NCBI RefSeq assembly: GCF_003668875.1
Contig: NZ_RAWM01000016.1
Span: forward strand, 1 to 64,000
Origin: Corallococcus interemptor
Lineage (GTDB): Bacteria; Myxococcota; Myxococcia; Myxococcales; Myxococcaceae
Direction: 5' to 3'
Length of the DNA stretch: 64,000 bases
The notes under the pieces are model-generated. The model searched no databases and had not been told where the DNA came from. It saw only the letters and a list, made by a program, of their open reading frames with translations. Below, one piece after another: positions 42,718 to 51,092 of this stretch (its first letter is position 1; every line of letters starts with the position of its first letter). The translations under genes were made by a program, and so were the position numbers.

Positions 42718-43512
42718 TCATCCCGCCGTCAGCAAACCCGTCACATCCCGCCACCCGCCCTGGCAGGGCGCGATGTCCGTGGCCAGGTAGTGCCCCACGT
42801 GGCCGGGCTTGAGCGCGACAATGGCGGACGAGCGCGTTCCGTAGCCCTCCGTATGGATGCACAGCGCCTGGAGCTGCCGGAGGAAGTCCGCGGGGAGGTC
42901 ATTCTCCTCCAGCGGCCCCGTCGCGGTCTCCCGGGGCGGCAGGGCGTGGTCGGCCAGGGCGGCCTGGAGCCCCGTCACCAGCTGCGGCCAGGGGCGCTTC
43001 GCCACGCCTTCGGCCAGGGCGATGGCCCGCCCCACCTTGGGGATGGTCAGGGTGTCCAGATTGTCGTTGGGGAGCACGTGCACGCCATCCGGGACGTCCT
43101 CGTGTAACAGGCGCTCGTGGCCCGGCCGCGCGTAGGCGACCCGCAGGGTGTTCGCGTCCCCGTAGAGCAGGTTGAAGGGCAGGAACTCCGGGGCGGGCAG
43201 GGTGCCGAGGTAGCGCTCGATGGCCTCCACCGACCCGGCCTGGAGGGCGCGCAGCACCACCTCGCCCCGGGAGCGGGGGGCCAGGCCCTGGATGCGGGCG
43301 CCGCGCTGGTTCGTCAGGGCCACCAGGACTCCCTCGTGGGTCACCCCCATCCACGTGCCGCCCCGCTCCACGTCCTGACCGCCCACCACGCGCGGGGACT
43401 CGGAGAGGACCTTCGGCCCGTGGGCCGGACGCGCGTAGAACTCATCCCGGTTGGCGGCGACGACCAGCGGCCACTCGGGGTGGGCGTTACGGAGGATGAG
43501 GACGGTGCACAT
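42718..43512 (-). CDS. NRDE/TANGO2-family protein
   Basis: 264 residues. It starts MCTVLILRN, with Cys2 as the putative N-terminal nucleophile, followed by VVAANRDEFYARP, the NRDE motif that names the family, and GGTWMGV. Later blocks LTNQRG, LYGDANTLR, LPNDNLDT and TRSSAIVAL match TANGO2 relatives. Members have an Ntn-hydrolase-like fold; a haem or lipid trafficking role has been suggested for eukaryotic TANGO2, but bacterial function is unsettled. Divergent from metG across about 110 bases. Confidence 0.9.
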   Translation of the reverse strand: MCTVLILRNAHPEWPLVVAANRDEFYARPAHGPKVLSESPRVVGGQDVERGGTWMGVTHEGVLVALTNQRGARIQGLAPRSRGEVVLRALQAGSVEAIERYLGTLPAPEFLPFNLLYGDANTLRVAYARPGHERLLHEDVPDGVHVLPNDNLDTLTIPKVGRAIALAEGVAKRPWPQLVTGLQAALADHALPPRETATGPLEENDLPADFLRQLQALCIHTEGYGTRSSAIVALKPGHVGHYLATDIAPCQGGWRDVTGLLTAG

Positions 43513-43621
43513 GGCGTCTGGTCGATAACATCCACGGAGGGGCCATGCATGGTCGCGAATGCATGTTGGCGATCCCTCGTTTCCCCAAAGCGGCTATGGT
43601 CCGCCGCCCTCAGGAGAGTCC

Positions 43622-45751
43622 ATGGCGGAGAGAATCCTCGTCACCAGCGCCCTTCCGTACGCGAACGGCGCCGTCCACCTCGGCCACGCTGTCGAGTACA
43701 TCCAGACGGACATCTACGTCCGCTTCCTGCGCTCGTGCGGCCAGGACGTCGTCTACTTCTGCGCGGACGACACGCACGGCACGCCTATCGAAATCAACGC
43801 CGCGAAGCAGGGCATCCCGCCGGAGCAGTTCGTCGCGCGCTTCCACGACGAGCACCAGCGCGACTTCCGCGACTTCGACATCCGCTTCGACTACTTCCAC
43901 TCCACCAACTCGCCGGAGAACCGCCACTACGCGGAGCTCATCTACGGGCGCTTGAAGGACGCGGGCGACATCGACCGCCGCGACATCGAGCAGACCTACT
44001 GCGAGAAGGACAAGCGCTTCCTGCCGGACCGCTTCATCCGGGGCACCTGTCCCAACTGCCGGTCCACGGATCAGTACGGCGACGCCTGTGAGAAGTGCGG
44101 CAAGACGTACAACCCCACGGACCTCATCGACCCGAAGTGCGCGCTCTGTGGCACGCCGCCGGTGCGCCGCAACTCCGTGCACCTGTTCTTCAAGCTGTCG
44201 CGGCACGCGGACTTCCTCCAGGAAGTGCTCAAGCGCCCCGGCTTCATCCACCCGGGTCTGGCCACCCAGCTCCAGGGCTTCTTCGAGAAGGGCCTGGCGG
44301 ACTGGGACATCAGCCGCGACGGGCCGTACTTCGGCTTCGCCATCCCGGGTGAGACGGACAAGTTCTTCTACGTCTGGCTGGATGCGCCCATCGGGTACAT
44401 CGCCACGACGGAGAAGTGGGCGAAGGAGTCCGGCCGCTTCCCGGATGCGCTCGCGTACTGGGGCAAGGATGCTCCGACGCGCATCGTCCACTTCATCGGC
44501 AAGGACATCGTCTACTTCCACGCGCTGTTCTGGCCCGCGGTGCTGAACGTCGCGGGGTTCCACATCCCCAACGAGATCAAGGTGCACGGCCACCTGACCG
44601 TGAACGGGGAGAAGATGAGCAAGAGCCGCGGCACCATGGTGGCCGCGCGTGACTACCTGGACCTGCTGGACCCCAGCTACCTGCGCTACTTCTACGCGGC
44701 CAACCTGGGCGCGGGCGTGGAGGACCTGGACCTCAACCTGAAGGACTTCCGCCTCCGGGTGAACGGCGAGCTCGTCAACAACGTGGGCAACCTGGCCAAC
44801 CGCGCGCTGTCGCTGCTGGCCGGGCCGCTGGAGAAGAAGCTCGCGCCGGGCCGCGCGGAAGGACCGGGGCGCAAGCTGGTGGAGGACGCGCTGGCGCGGG
44901 TGCCGGAGGTCCGCGAGGCGTTCGAGAAGCTGGAGTACCGCAACGCCATCCGGATCATCACGGAGATCGCCTCCACGGCGAACGCGTTCCTGCAGACGGC
45001 GGCGCCGTGGGCGCTGGTGAAGAAGGACGCGGAGGCCGCTCGGGCGGACCTGTCGGACGCGGCGGACGTGGCGTACCTGCTGGGCGCGCTGCTGGCGCCG
45101 GTGACGCCGCGCGTGTCGGAGAAGCTGTTCGCGCAATTGGGAGCCGAGCCGCTGACGTTCCAGGCCCTGGCCACCGCGAAGTACCCGCTGCTGGATCGCG
45201 CCCGCCCGCTGGGCACGCCGGAGCCGCTGCTGCCCCGGCTGGAGGAGGAGCGCGTCAACGCCATCATCAAGGTCCCCGCGGGGACGCCGGCCGCCGAGCC
45301 CGCCAAGGCCAGCGGCAAGGACAAGAAGACGGAGAAGAAGCCCGTGGAAGCGAAGACTCCCGAAGCAGCGCCCACGACGCAGGCATCCCCGGGCGCGGGA
45401 GCGGCGGAAGGCGCGCCCGCGGCCGACATCGAGTACGCGGACTTCGCCAAGGTGGTGCTGAAGGCGGGGCGCATCGTGGCCGCGGAGAAGGTGAAGGGCG
45501 CGGACAAGCTGCTCAAGCTGGACGTGGACCTGGGTGAGGGCACGCCGCGCACCATCGTGTCCGGCATCGCGGAGGCGTACCCGGCGCCGGAAGCGCTGGC
45601 GGGCCGGCGCGTGGTGGTGGTGGCGAACCTGAAGCCGCGCAAGCTCAAGGGCATCGAGTCGCGCGGCATGCTGCTGACGGCAGGCTCGGGCGGCAAGGAC
45701 CTGTCCCTGCTGGAGCCGGGCGACGTGCCGCCCGGCGCGGACGTGAAGTAG
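43622..45751 (+). CDS. metG: Methionyl-tRNA synthetase
   Basis: 709 residues. The class I signature is PYANGAVHLGH near 12-22 and GEKMSKSRGT near 331-340. Two zinc knuckles are visible (CPNCRSTDQYGDACEKC and CALC in the connective domain near 142-180), placing it in the E. coli-like four-Cys-pair type. The anticodon-binding helical domain follows, then an Ala/Pro/Lys-rich linker and a C-terminal EMAP/Trbp111 tRNA-binding domain (about 600-709, DFAKVVLKAGRIVAAEKVKGADKL in parts, GMLLTAG). AGGAG precedes ATG 43622; the in-frame ATG at 43559 lies in the upstream region and is rejected. Confidence 0.97.
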   Translation: MAERILVTSALPYANGAVHLGHAVEYIQTDIYVRFLRSCGQDVVYFCADDTHGTPIEINAAKQGIPPEQFVARFHDEHQRDFRDFDIRFDYFHSTNSPENRHYAELIYGRLKDAGDIDRRDIEQTYCEKDKRFLPDRFIRGTCPNCRSTDQYGDACEKCGKTYNPTDLIDPKCALCGTPPVRRNSVHLFFKLSRHADFLQEVLKRPGFIHPGLATQLQGFFEKGLADWDISRDGPYFGFAIPGETDKFFYVWLDAPIGYIATTEKWAKESGRFPDALAYWGKDAPTRIVHFIGKDIVYFHALFWPAVLNVAGFHIPNEIKVHGHLTVNGEKMSKSRGTMVAARDYLDLLDPSYLRYFYAANLGAGVEDLDLNLKDFRLRVNGELVNNVGNLANRALSLLAGPLEKKLAPGRAEGPGRKLVEDALARVPEVREAFEKLEYRNAIRIITEIASTANAFLQTAAPWALVKKDAEAARADLSDAADVAYLLGALLAPVTPRVSEKLFAQLGAEPLTFQALATAKYPLLDRARPLGTPEPLLPRLEEERVNAIIKVPAGTPAAEPAKASGKDKKTEKKPVEAKTPEAAPTTQASPGAGAAEGAPAADIEYADFAKVVLKAGRIVAAEKVKGADKLLKLDVDLGEGTPRTIVSGIAEAYPAPEALAGRRVVVVANLKPRKLKGIESRGMLLTAGSGGKDLSLLEPGDVPPGADVK

Positions 45752-45820
45752 CGCACGAGCAGTGGCTTCAAGGACACGCCGGGTGGCAATGCCGCCACCC
45801 GGCGAGAGAGGTGACGAGAC

Positions 45821-46795
45821 GTGGCGGACTGGCGTGCCGAGCGGGACCGCGCCCTGTTGACCCTGGAGCGGGAGAAGCGGCCGGCGAGCCGGGCCGAGGC
45901 GGCGGATCTGCTGTTCCAACTCGCGTCCGAGGAGCCCGCGCACGCGGCGGAGTTCACGGACGTGCTGGTGCGGCTGCTCGCGGATGCGCAGCCGGAGGTG
46001 CGCCGCTCGGGCGTGAGCCTGGCGTCCGTCATCCTGGCGCCGGATCAGCTCCCGGACATGCTCCTGCCAAGGCTGCGTGACGAGGACACCCGCGTGCGGC
46101 TGGAGGCCACCGGGCGGCTGGCGGACCTGGCGCTGCCGCACGCGCGCGGCGCCCTGGCCGGCATGCTGGAGGACCCCACGCCGGAGGTCCGCTTCGAGGC
46201 CGCGCGAGGCATCGCCGCGCTCAAACACCCGGCTGGCCTGGACATCCTCGTGGCCGCGCTGGACGTGGACACGCTGCGCTTCCGGGCGCTGGGCGCGCTG
46301 GCGGAGTTGGAGGACACGCGGGCGCTGCCAGCCGTGAAGCGCCTCTTCGGCAAGTGGCTGTTGCCCGCGTTCGACAAGACGCAGGCGGCGGGCGTGCTCC
46401 TGAAGCTGGGCGATCCGGAGGGCGCGGACTGGCTCATGCAGCGCACGCGCAAGAAGTGGAGCGCGGACCGGGCGCTCGCGGTGGAGCTGTGCGGTGAGCT
46501 GAAGGTGCCCGGTGCGCTGGAGCGGCTGAAGGACATCCTCGCGGACGCGAAGGATCCGTGCCGGGGCGCCGCCGCGCGCGGGCTGGGCCGGCTGGGGGAT
46601 GCCCGGGCGCTGCCCTGGCTGCTCGCCGTGCTGGAGGACCGGAGCGCGCCGGAGGACGACCGGCTGGACGCCGCGGATGGCCTGTGGCGGCTGGGCGTGG
46701 CGGAGGGGCTGGAGCGCGTGCGCGCCGCCGTGCCCACCTTCGCGTCGGAAGAGGCACGGACGGAGCTGGAAGAGCTGTTTCAGGAGAAGCCATGA
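45821..46795 (+). CDS. HEAT-repeat protein coupled to tatD
   Basis: 324 residues made of about seven to eight HEAT/PBS-lyase-like helical repeats, with recurrent ...DPTPEVRFEAARGIAAL, EDTRALPAVKRLF and DARALPWLLAVLEDR segments. No enzyme motif is present; such proteins are scaffolds or cofactor-lyase relatives. GTG 45821 is the start, with GAGAGAGG upstream. It overlaps tatD by ATGA (46792-46795), so the two are made together, perhaps as partners. M. xanthus and relatives have many HEAT proteins of unknown role. Confidence 0.82.
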   Translation: MADWRAERDRALLTLEREKRPASRAEAADLLFQLASEEPAHAAEFTDVLVRLLADAQPEVRRSGVSLASVILAPDQLPDMLLPRLRDEDTRVRLEATGRLADLALPHARGALAGMLEDPTPEVRFEAARGIAALKHPAGLDILVAALDVDTLRFRALGALAELEDTRALPAVKRLFGKWLLPAFDKTQAAGVLLKLGDPEGADWLMQRTRKKWSADRALAVELCGELKVPGALERLKDILADAKDPCRGAAARGLGRLGDARALPWLLAVLEDRSAPEDDRLDAADGLWRLGVAEGLERVRAAVPTFASEEARTELEELFQEKP

Positions 46796-47568
46796 AGCTG
46801 GTTGATGCGCATTGCCACCTGGAGCCGAAGGACTACGCGGACGTGGCGCCGGTGCTGGAGCGCGCGCGCGCGGCGGGGCTGGTGCACGCGGTGCTGGTGG
46901 GGCAGTTCGAAGGCCCCGGAGACTGGGGCAACGCGCTGGAGATCGCCGCCCGGCACCCGGACTTCCTGTCGCCCACGCTGGGCATCCACCCGCACGCGGC
47001 CGCTCGCGCCACCGAAGCGGACTTCGAGATGCTGGAGCGCACCTGCGCCCGTCCGGAGCTGCGCGCCGTGGGCGAGGCGGGGCTGGACTACTACTACGAC
47101 TACTCGCCTCGCGAGATTCAGGCCACCGTCTTCCGGCGGCAGTGCGCGCTCGCGAAGCGCCTGGCCAAGCCGCTGGTGGTGCACGTGCGCGACGCGCATG
47201 ACGACTGCGACGCGGCCCTGGCGGCTGAAGACGTCACGAGCGGCGTCATCCACTGCTTCACCGGCGACACGGCCGCCGCGCGCAAGTACCTGGACCGGGG
47301 CTTCTACCTGTCGCTGTCCGGTGTCGTGACGTACAAGAAGACGGAGGCCCTCCAGGACGCCGTGCGCTTCGCGCCGCTGGAGCGCCTGATGGTGGAGACG
47401 GACAGCCCCTACCTCGCGCCCGTGCCGCACCGGGGCCGCAAGAACGAGCCCGCGCACGTGCTGGAGACGGCGAAGAAGGTCGCGGAGCTGAAGGGTGTGT
47501 CGCTGGAAGAGGTGGCCCGCGTCACCACGGCGAACGCGGCCCGCCTCTTCAACCTCACGCTGGGCTGA
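46792..47568 (+). CDS. tatD: TatD-family metal-dependent deoxyribonuclease
   Basis: 258 residues with all TatD metal ligands: DAHCHLE at 5-11 (HxH), GEAGLDYYYDYS near 94-105 (Glu), VVHVRDAHDD near 128-137 (His), GVIHCFTG near 151-158 (His) and METDSPYLAP-type sequence (VETDSPYLAPVP near 201-212, Asp). TatD enzymes are 3'-5' exonucleases or tRNA/D-aminoacyl processing enzymes acting in DNA repair and degradation. AGGAGAAGCC precedes the ATG. Its last 14 bases overlap the convergent gene at 47555. Confidence 0.93.
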   Translation: MKLVDAHCHLEPKDYADVAPVLERARAAGLVHAVLVGQFEGPGDWGNALEIAARHPDFLSPTLGIHPHAAARATEADFEMLERTCARPELRAVGEAGLDYYYDYSPREIQATVFRRQCALAKRLAKPLVVHVRDAHDDCDAALAAEDVTSGVIHCFTGDTAAARKYLDRGFYLSLSGVVTYKKTEALQDAVRFAPLERLMVETDSPYLAPVPHRGRKNEPAHVLETAKKVAELKGVSLEEVARVTTANAARLFNLTLG

Positions 47569-49522
47569 GCGCGTTGGCCAGGGCCTCCAGGTCCTGGTCC
47601 AACTGCGGCATGTCCATCAGCAGCGCGTCCGGGTCGTAGACGAAGTCCGCCTGCTTCAGCTTCAGCAGCGCCTGCAGCGCGGGCTCGCCCGCGTGGCCAC
47701 CGAACGCCGCGTGGACGACGCGGCCTCGCTCCAGGTGCAGCGAGCCCTCCAGCGTGTGGCTTCGCAGCTGGAGCTTCCCGCTCTTCTTGCCGCCGCCCAG
47801 CGTGCGAAGCAGGTCCTTCGGGGGCAGCTCGTCGAAGCTGCCGCGCACCACCCGGCCCGGGCCGTTGTGCTGCACGCGGTCCTGGAAGAGGGTCAGCACC
47901 GTGCGGGCCACCTCCGCCTTGTCGCTGGGGGAGAGCACCGCCGTCGCGCCCGCCAAGAGCAGCCGCTCGCGCGCCTGGGCATCCGGCTCACCCACCACGG
48001 CGATGGGCAGGCCCGCGCTCTCCGGCATGGAGCGCACGGCCTCCAAGAGGTCCATGACCTCCTGTTGTCCCAGCCGCAGGCTCACCACCAGCACGTCGCA
48101 GTCCTGCCGGGCCAGGCCGTCCAGCGCGCCGTCCAGCGTGGACAGCGCGTGCGCCACCAGCTGCTGCTTGAGCACCGCCTCCAGCAGCTCGCCGCGCGTG
48201 GCCTCATCCGGCTCCGCGATGAGCACCTGCCGGCCCTCGCTGGCCAGCCGGTGCGCCAGCAATTCGCCGCTCTGCAACTGACCGACGATGTCCGCCACCA
48301 CGGGGTCGTAGAGCACGCCCGCGTTCTTCTTCAGGTGCTCCAGCGCCTGCTGCTTGGGGAAGACGCGGCCAAACGCGTTGCCCGGGTTCTTGGTCAGCTC
48401 CAGGAAGCTGTCCACCGCCGCCAGGATGCGCGCGCCCAGGGTGATGTCCTCGCCCTTGGCGCCCTGGGGCGTGCCGGAGCCGTCCCAGGCTTCGTACAGT
48501 TGCGCGAGGATGGTGTTCACCTGCGCGGGCAGGTGCACCGTCTCGAAGAGCTTCGTGGGCGCGCGGCAGCACGCCTTCGCCTGGGCCTTCCACTCCGGGT
48601 TGGCCGCGTTGCTCGCCAGCGAGTAGTGCCGCTCCGGTGGCTTGCCCAGGTCGTGCAGGTACGCGGCGATGGACAGCGCCGCCAGCTCCTTGTGGGGCAT
48701 GCCCATGCGCTGGCCCACGATGCCCGCCTGCCGCGCCAGCTGCGCGGAGTGGCCGCGGTGCCGGGGCCGGTCCTGCTCCAGCAGGCCCACCATCAGGCTC
48801 AGCGTCTCCACGTAGTCCGTGTCGCTGATGAGCCCGCGTGGGCCGCCCGGCTCGCGCCGCTGCGTGGAGATGCGCGCCACGTTGGTGCCGCTGCCGGCGC
48901 GCTGCAGCCGCATGCGCGCGTCCGTCTCCAGCCGCATGCTCAGGCTGGTGGCGCTGCGCCCGGCGGAAGAACCGTTGCGCCCGGGCTCCGCGCCCACGTG
49001 CGTGTTGGACGGCGTGTCCGGACGGCGGGGGCCATTGTTCGCGGCGGGGCCCTCCAGCAGCGTGGTGAACGCCGTGGGGTCGCCGTAGTAGTGCTTGCGG
49101 ATGGCCGCGGAGATGGCGCTGCGCAGGCCGATGTACGCGTAGACCTCCGACATGCCGGTGACGAGGGCGATCTCGTCGAGCAGCGACTTGTTCTGCGGCT
49201 CGGCGGCCACCACCGACAGCAGCTTGCGCTCCGGGTCGATGGCCAGCGGCAGCACGTTCTGCGCTTCCGCCAGCCGCACCGGCAGCTTGTCCAGCACCTT
49301 CGTGTCGATGCGGACCTTGGCCAGCTTGTCCGCGGTGACGAAGCGGGTCTGGAACTCGTTGGCCAGGAGCCGCAGCAGCGCGGCCTCCTGGAGCAGGCCC
49401 AGCTCCACCAGACAGTCCCCCAGCTTGTGGCCGGTGATCTTCTGGTGCTCCAGACCCTGCTCCACGGCCCCCGGTGTCACGAGGCCGGCCTCAATCAACC
49501 GCTCTCCCAGCCGCTTCGCCAT
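47555..49522 (-). CDS. Multidomain signalling protein: MshEN-like, degenerate HD-GYP, receiver-like, DUF4388
   Basis: 655 residues. Residues 1-160 resemble the GspE/MshE N-terminal domain that binds c-di-GMP in some secretion ATPases (LGERLIEAGLVTPGAVEQGLEHQ, VELGLLQEAALLRLLANEF). A disordered linker follows (160-225). The HD domain (about 235-420) has HRGHSAQLAR, AAYLHDLGKPPERHY and ARILAAVDSFLELTK, but the HHExxDGxGYP block reads YEAWDGSGTPQG, so the GYP tyrosine and the HHE are lost. A receiver-like region (425-535) has an Asp in CDVLVVSL. The C-terminus (540-655) is a DUF4388/PATAN-type domain (GSFDELPPKDLLRTLGGG, LEGSLHLERGRVVHAAF). It lies 5 bases after the YhaM-like gene. Confidence 0.85.
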   Translation of the reverse strand: MAKRLGERLIEAGLVTPGAVEQGLEHQKITGHKLGDCLVELGLLQEAALLRLLANEFQTRFVTADKLAKVRIDTKVLDKLPVRLAEAQNVLPLAIDPERKLLSVVAAEPQNKSLLDEIALVTGMSEVYAYIGLRSAISAAIRKHYYGDPTAFTTLLEGPAANNGPRRPDTPSNTHVGAEPGRNGSSAGRSATSLSMRLETDARMRLQRAGSGTNVARISTQRREPGGPRGLISDTDYVETLSLMVGLLEQDRPRHRGHSAQLARQAGIVGQRMGMPHKELAALSIAAYLHDLGKPPERHYSLASNAANPEWKAQAKACCRAPTKLFETVHLPAQVNTILAQLYEAWDGSGTPQGAKGEDITLGARILAAVDSFLELTKNPGNAFGRVFPKQQALEHLKKNAGVLYDPVVADIVGQLQSGELLAHRLASEGRQVLIAEPDEATRGELLEAVLKQQLVAHALSTLDGALDGLARQDCDVLVVSLRLGQQEVMDLLEAVRSMPESAGLPIAVVGEPDAQARERLLLAGATAVLSPSDKAEVARTVLTLFQDRVQHNGPGRVVRGSFDELPPKDLLRTLGGGKKSGKLQLRSHTLEGSLHLERGRVVHAAFGGHAGEPALQALLKLKQADFVYDPDALLMDMPQLDQDLEALANALSPA

Positions 49523-49527
49523 GGGCT

Positions 49528-51036
49528 TCAGCCCTCCGAACCACCCTCACCACCGGACTTCGGGGCCGGCGCCAGCGCGCTGAACGGCTTGAAGGTCAGC
49601 TCGCCGGGCAGGCTCTTGGGGTCGCGGGGCGGACGGTCCTCGCGCGGCGGACGCGCGGGGCGCTCCTCGCGGGGACCCCGGTCCTCGCGGGGCGGACGGT
49701 CCTCGCGCGGCGGACGCTCGGCGCGGGGCTCGCGGGGCGGCCGCGGCGGACGCTCCGGACGGGCCTCCTGGGACGCGGGGGCGGAAGCACCCTCGCCAGC
49801 CGGGGCGGACGGGGCCTTGTCGGCGCGCGCCTTGCGCTTCTCCTCGCGGTGCTTGCGCCGGCCACCCTCCACCGGAGCCCGGCCGCGGCCCGTGGGCACG
49901 AAGCCCTTCCAGAGCGACCGGTCATACGCGCGCAGGTGATCCGTCCAGCGCTCGTTCGGATCGCGCTGCATGGCCTCCACCCAGCCGGAGATGCGGGCGT
50001 CGAGCGCGCTGAGCGTGTCGACGATCTGCGCCTCCAGCGTCACCGGCACCTTCGCGCCGGGAGCGCCGGACGGGCCCGACTGGGAGATCGCCAGGTGCGT
50101 CAGGTGCTGCTCCAGCAGCGGCGGGAAGCCCGGGATGCCCACGGTCTTCTCGCGGATCTTCTGCGCGGCCAGCACCGCGTGGCCCACCAGCCGGCCCTCG
50201 TCGGACGTGTCGAAGCCCTTGTCGGACGCGTCGCCGGCCTTCATCACGTCGTGCAGGAACGCGCCGGCCAGGAGCAGGTCGCGGTCCGCCATGGGGTAGT
50301 GGTCCGACACGCGCAGGGTCAGGCGCATCACAGACAGGACGTGCTCGGCCAGACCGCCGCGCCACGCGTGGTGCACGCCCTTGGCCGCCGGAGCCACCGG
50401 CAGCGCCGCGGACACCTGCGCGTCGTCCAGGAACGCCAGCAGCAGCTGCTTCACGAACGGGTCGTTGACGCGCTCGGTGATGAGCTCGCGGATCTGCCCC
50501 ACCGCGCGCGGGCCACCGCCGCCCTCGTGGCGCTCGGCCTTGGCTTCCGCCTGCTTGCCTTCGCCAGACTTCGCTTCACCGGCCTTGGCCTCGGCCTTGG
50601 CTTCACCGTTCTTGGCCTCAGGCTTGGCCTCGGGGGCCTTCGCCTCGGCGGGAGGGGCGGGGGGCGGCTCGAACTCCTTGGGGTCGAGCGGCTCCGGATC
50701 CAGCCGCTCCACGGCCTCCACGACGACCTGGGTGCGGCCGTGGAAGACGATGACGCTGCCCTGCACCAGGACGAAGTCACCGTTCTGGAAGACGGGCTCG
50801 AGCGCGTCCACCTTGTCGAACACGCGCGCGTCCACCGTGCCGCTCTTGTCGGCCAGGGACAGCGAGAGGAACACCTTGCCACTGCGCGCGTTCACCTTCT
50901 CCTTCTTGGTGACGCGGAAGACGGTGTGGACCCGGTCCTTCTCGCGCAGGTCCGCCGCGTACACCTTGCGGACGGTCTCGACGGAAGCCTCCGGGGTGGA
51001 AGAGGTCGCGGCCTGGGACTCGTTTTCGGTTGTCAT
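49528..51036 (-). CDS. YhaM-like 3'-5' exoribonuclease (OB fold + HD) with charged tail
   Basis: 502 residues. OB-fold nucleic-acid-binding domain at about 22-115 (YAADLREKDRVHTVFRV, TVDARVFDKV, GDFVLVQGSVIVFHGRTQVVV), an Ala/Glu/Lys-rich linker (115-170), then an HD hydrolase domain (about 175-340) with VHHAWRGGLAEHVLSV, LLAGAFLHDVMKAG and GHAVLAAQKI. This is the architecture of YhaM/CBF1 RNA exonucleases. The last 120 residues are low complexity, with many RPPRED and PPREDR copies, a basic/acidic disordered tail that may bind RNA. ATG 51036 is chosen for homology; the frame to 51231 is filler. Cotranscribed with the downstream HD-GYP-like protein and probably with the upstream methyltransferase. 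Confidence 0.85.
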   Translation of the reverse strand: MTTENESQAATSSTPEASVETVRKVYAADLREKDRVHTVFRVTKKEKVNARSGKVFLSLSLADKSGTVDARVFDKVDALEPVFQNGDFVLVQGSVIVFHGRTQVVVEAVERLDPEPLDPKEFEPPPAPPAEAKAPEAKPEAKNGEAKAEAKAGEAKSGEGKQAEAKAERHEGGGGPRAVGQIRELITERVNDPFVKQLLLAFLDDAQVSAALPVAPAAKGVHHAWRGGLAEHVLSVMRLTLRVSDHYPMADRDLLLAGAFLHDVMKAGDASDKGFDTSDEGRLVGHAVLAAQKIREKTVGIPGFPPLLEQHLTHLAISQSGPSGAPGAKVPVTLEAQIVDTLSALDARISGWVEAMQRDPNERWTDHLRAYDRSLWKGFVPTGRGRAPVEGGRRKHREEKRKARADKAPSAPAGEGASAPASQEARPERPPRPPREPRAERPPREDRPPREDRGPREERPARPPREDRPPRDPKSLPGELTFKPFSALAPAPKSGGEGGSEG

Positions 51037-51092
51037 CGCGGCGCGGACACTAACACCGAGGAGGCCCCGTCGAGGGCGAATCCGCACCGGCT

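Noticed and set aside
43610..46228. 872-codon leftward frame opposite metG and the HEAT gene
   Set aside because: Antisense shadow with His/Val/Arg-rich composition and no start signal.
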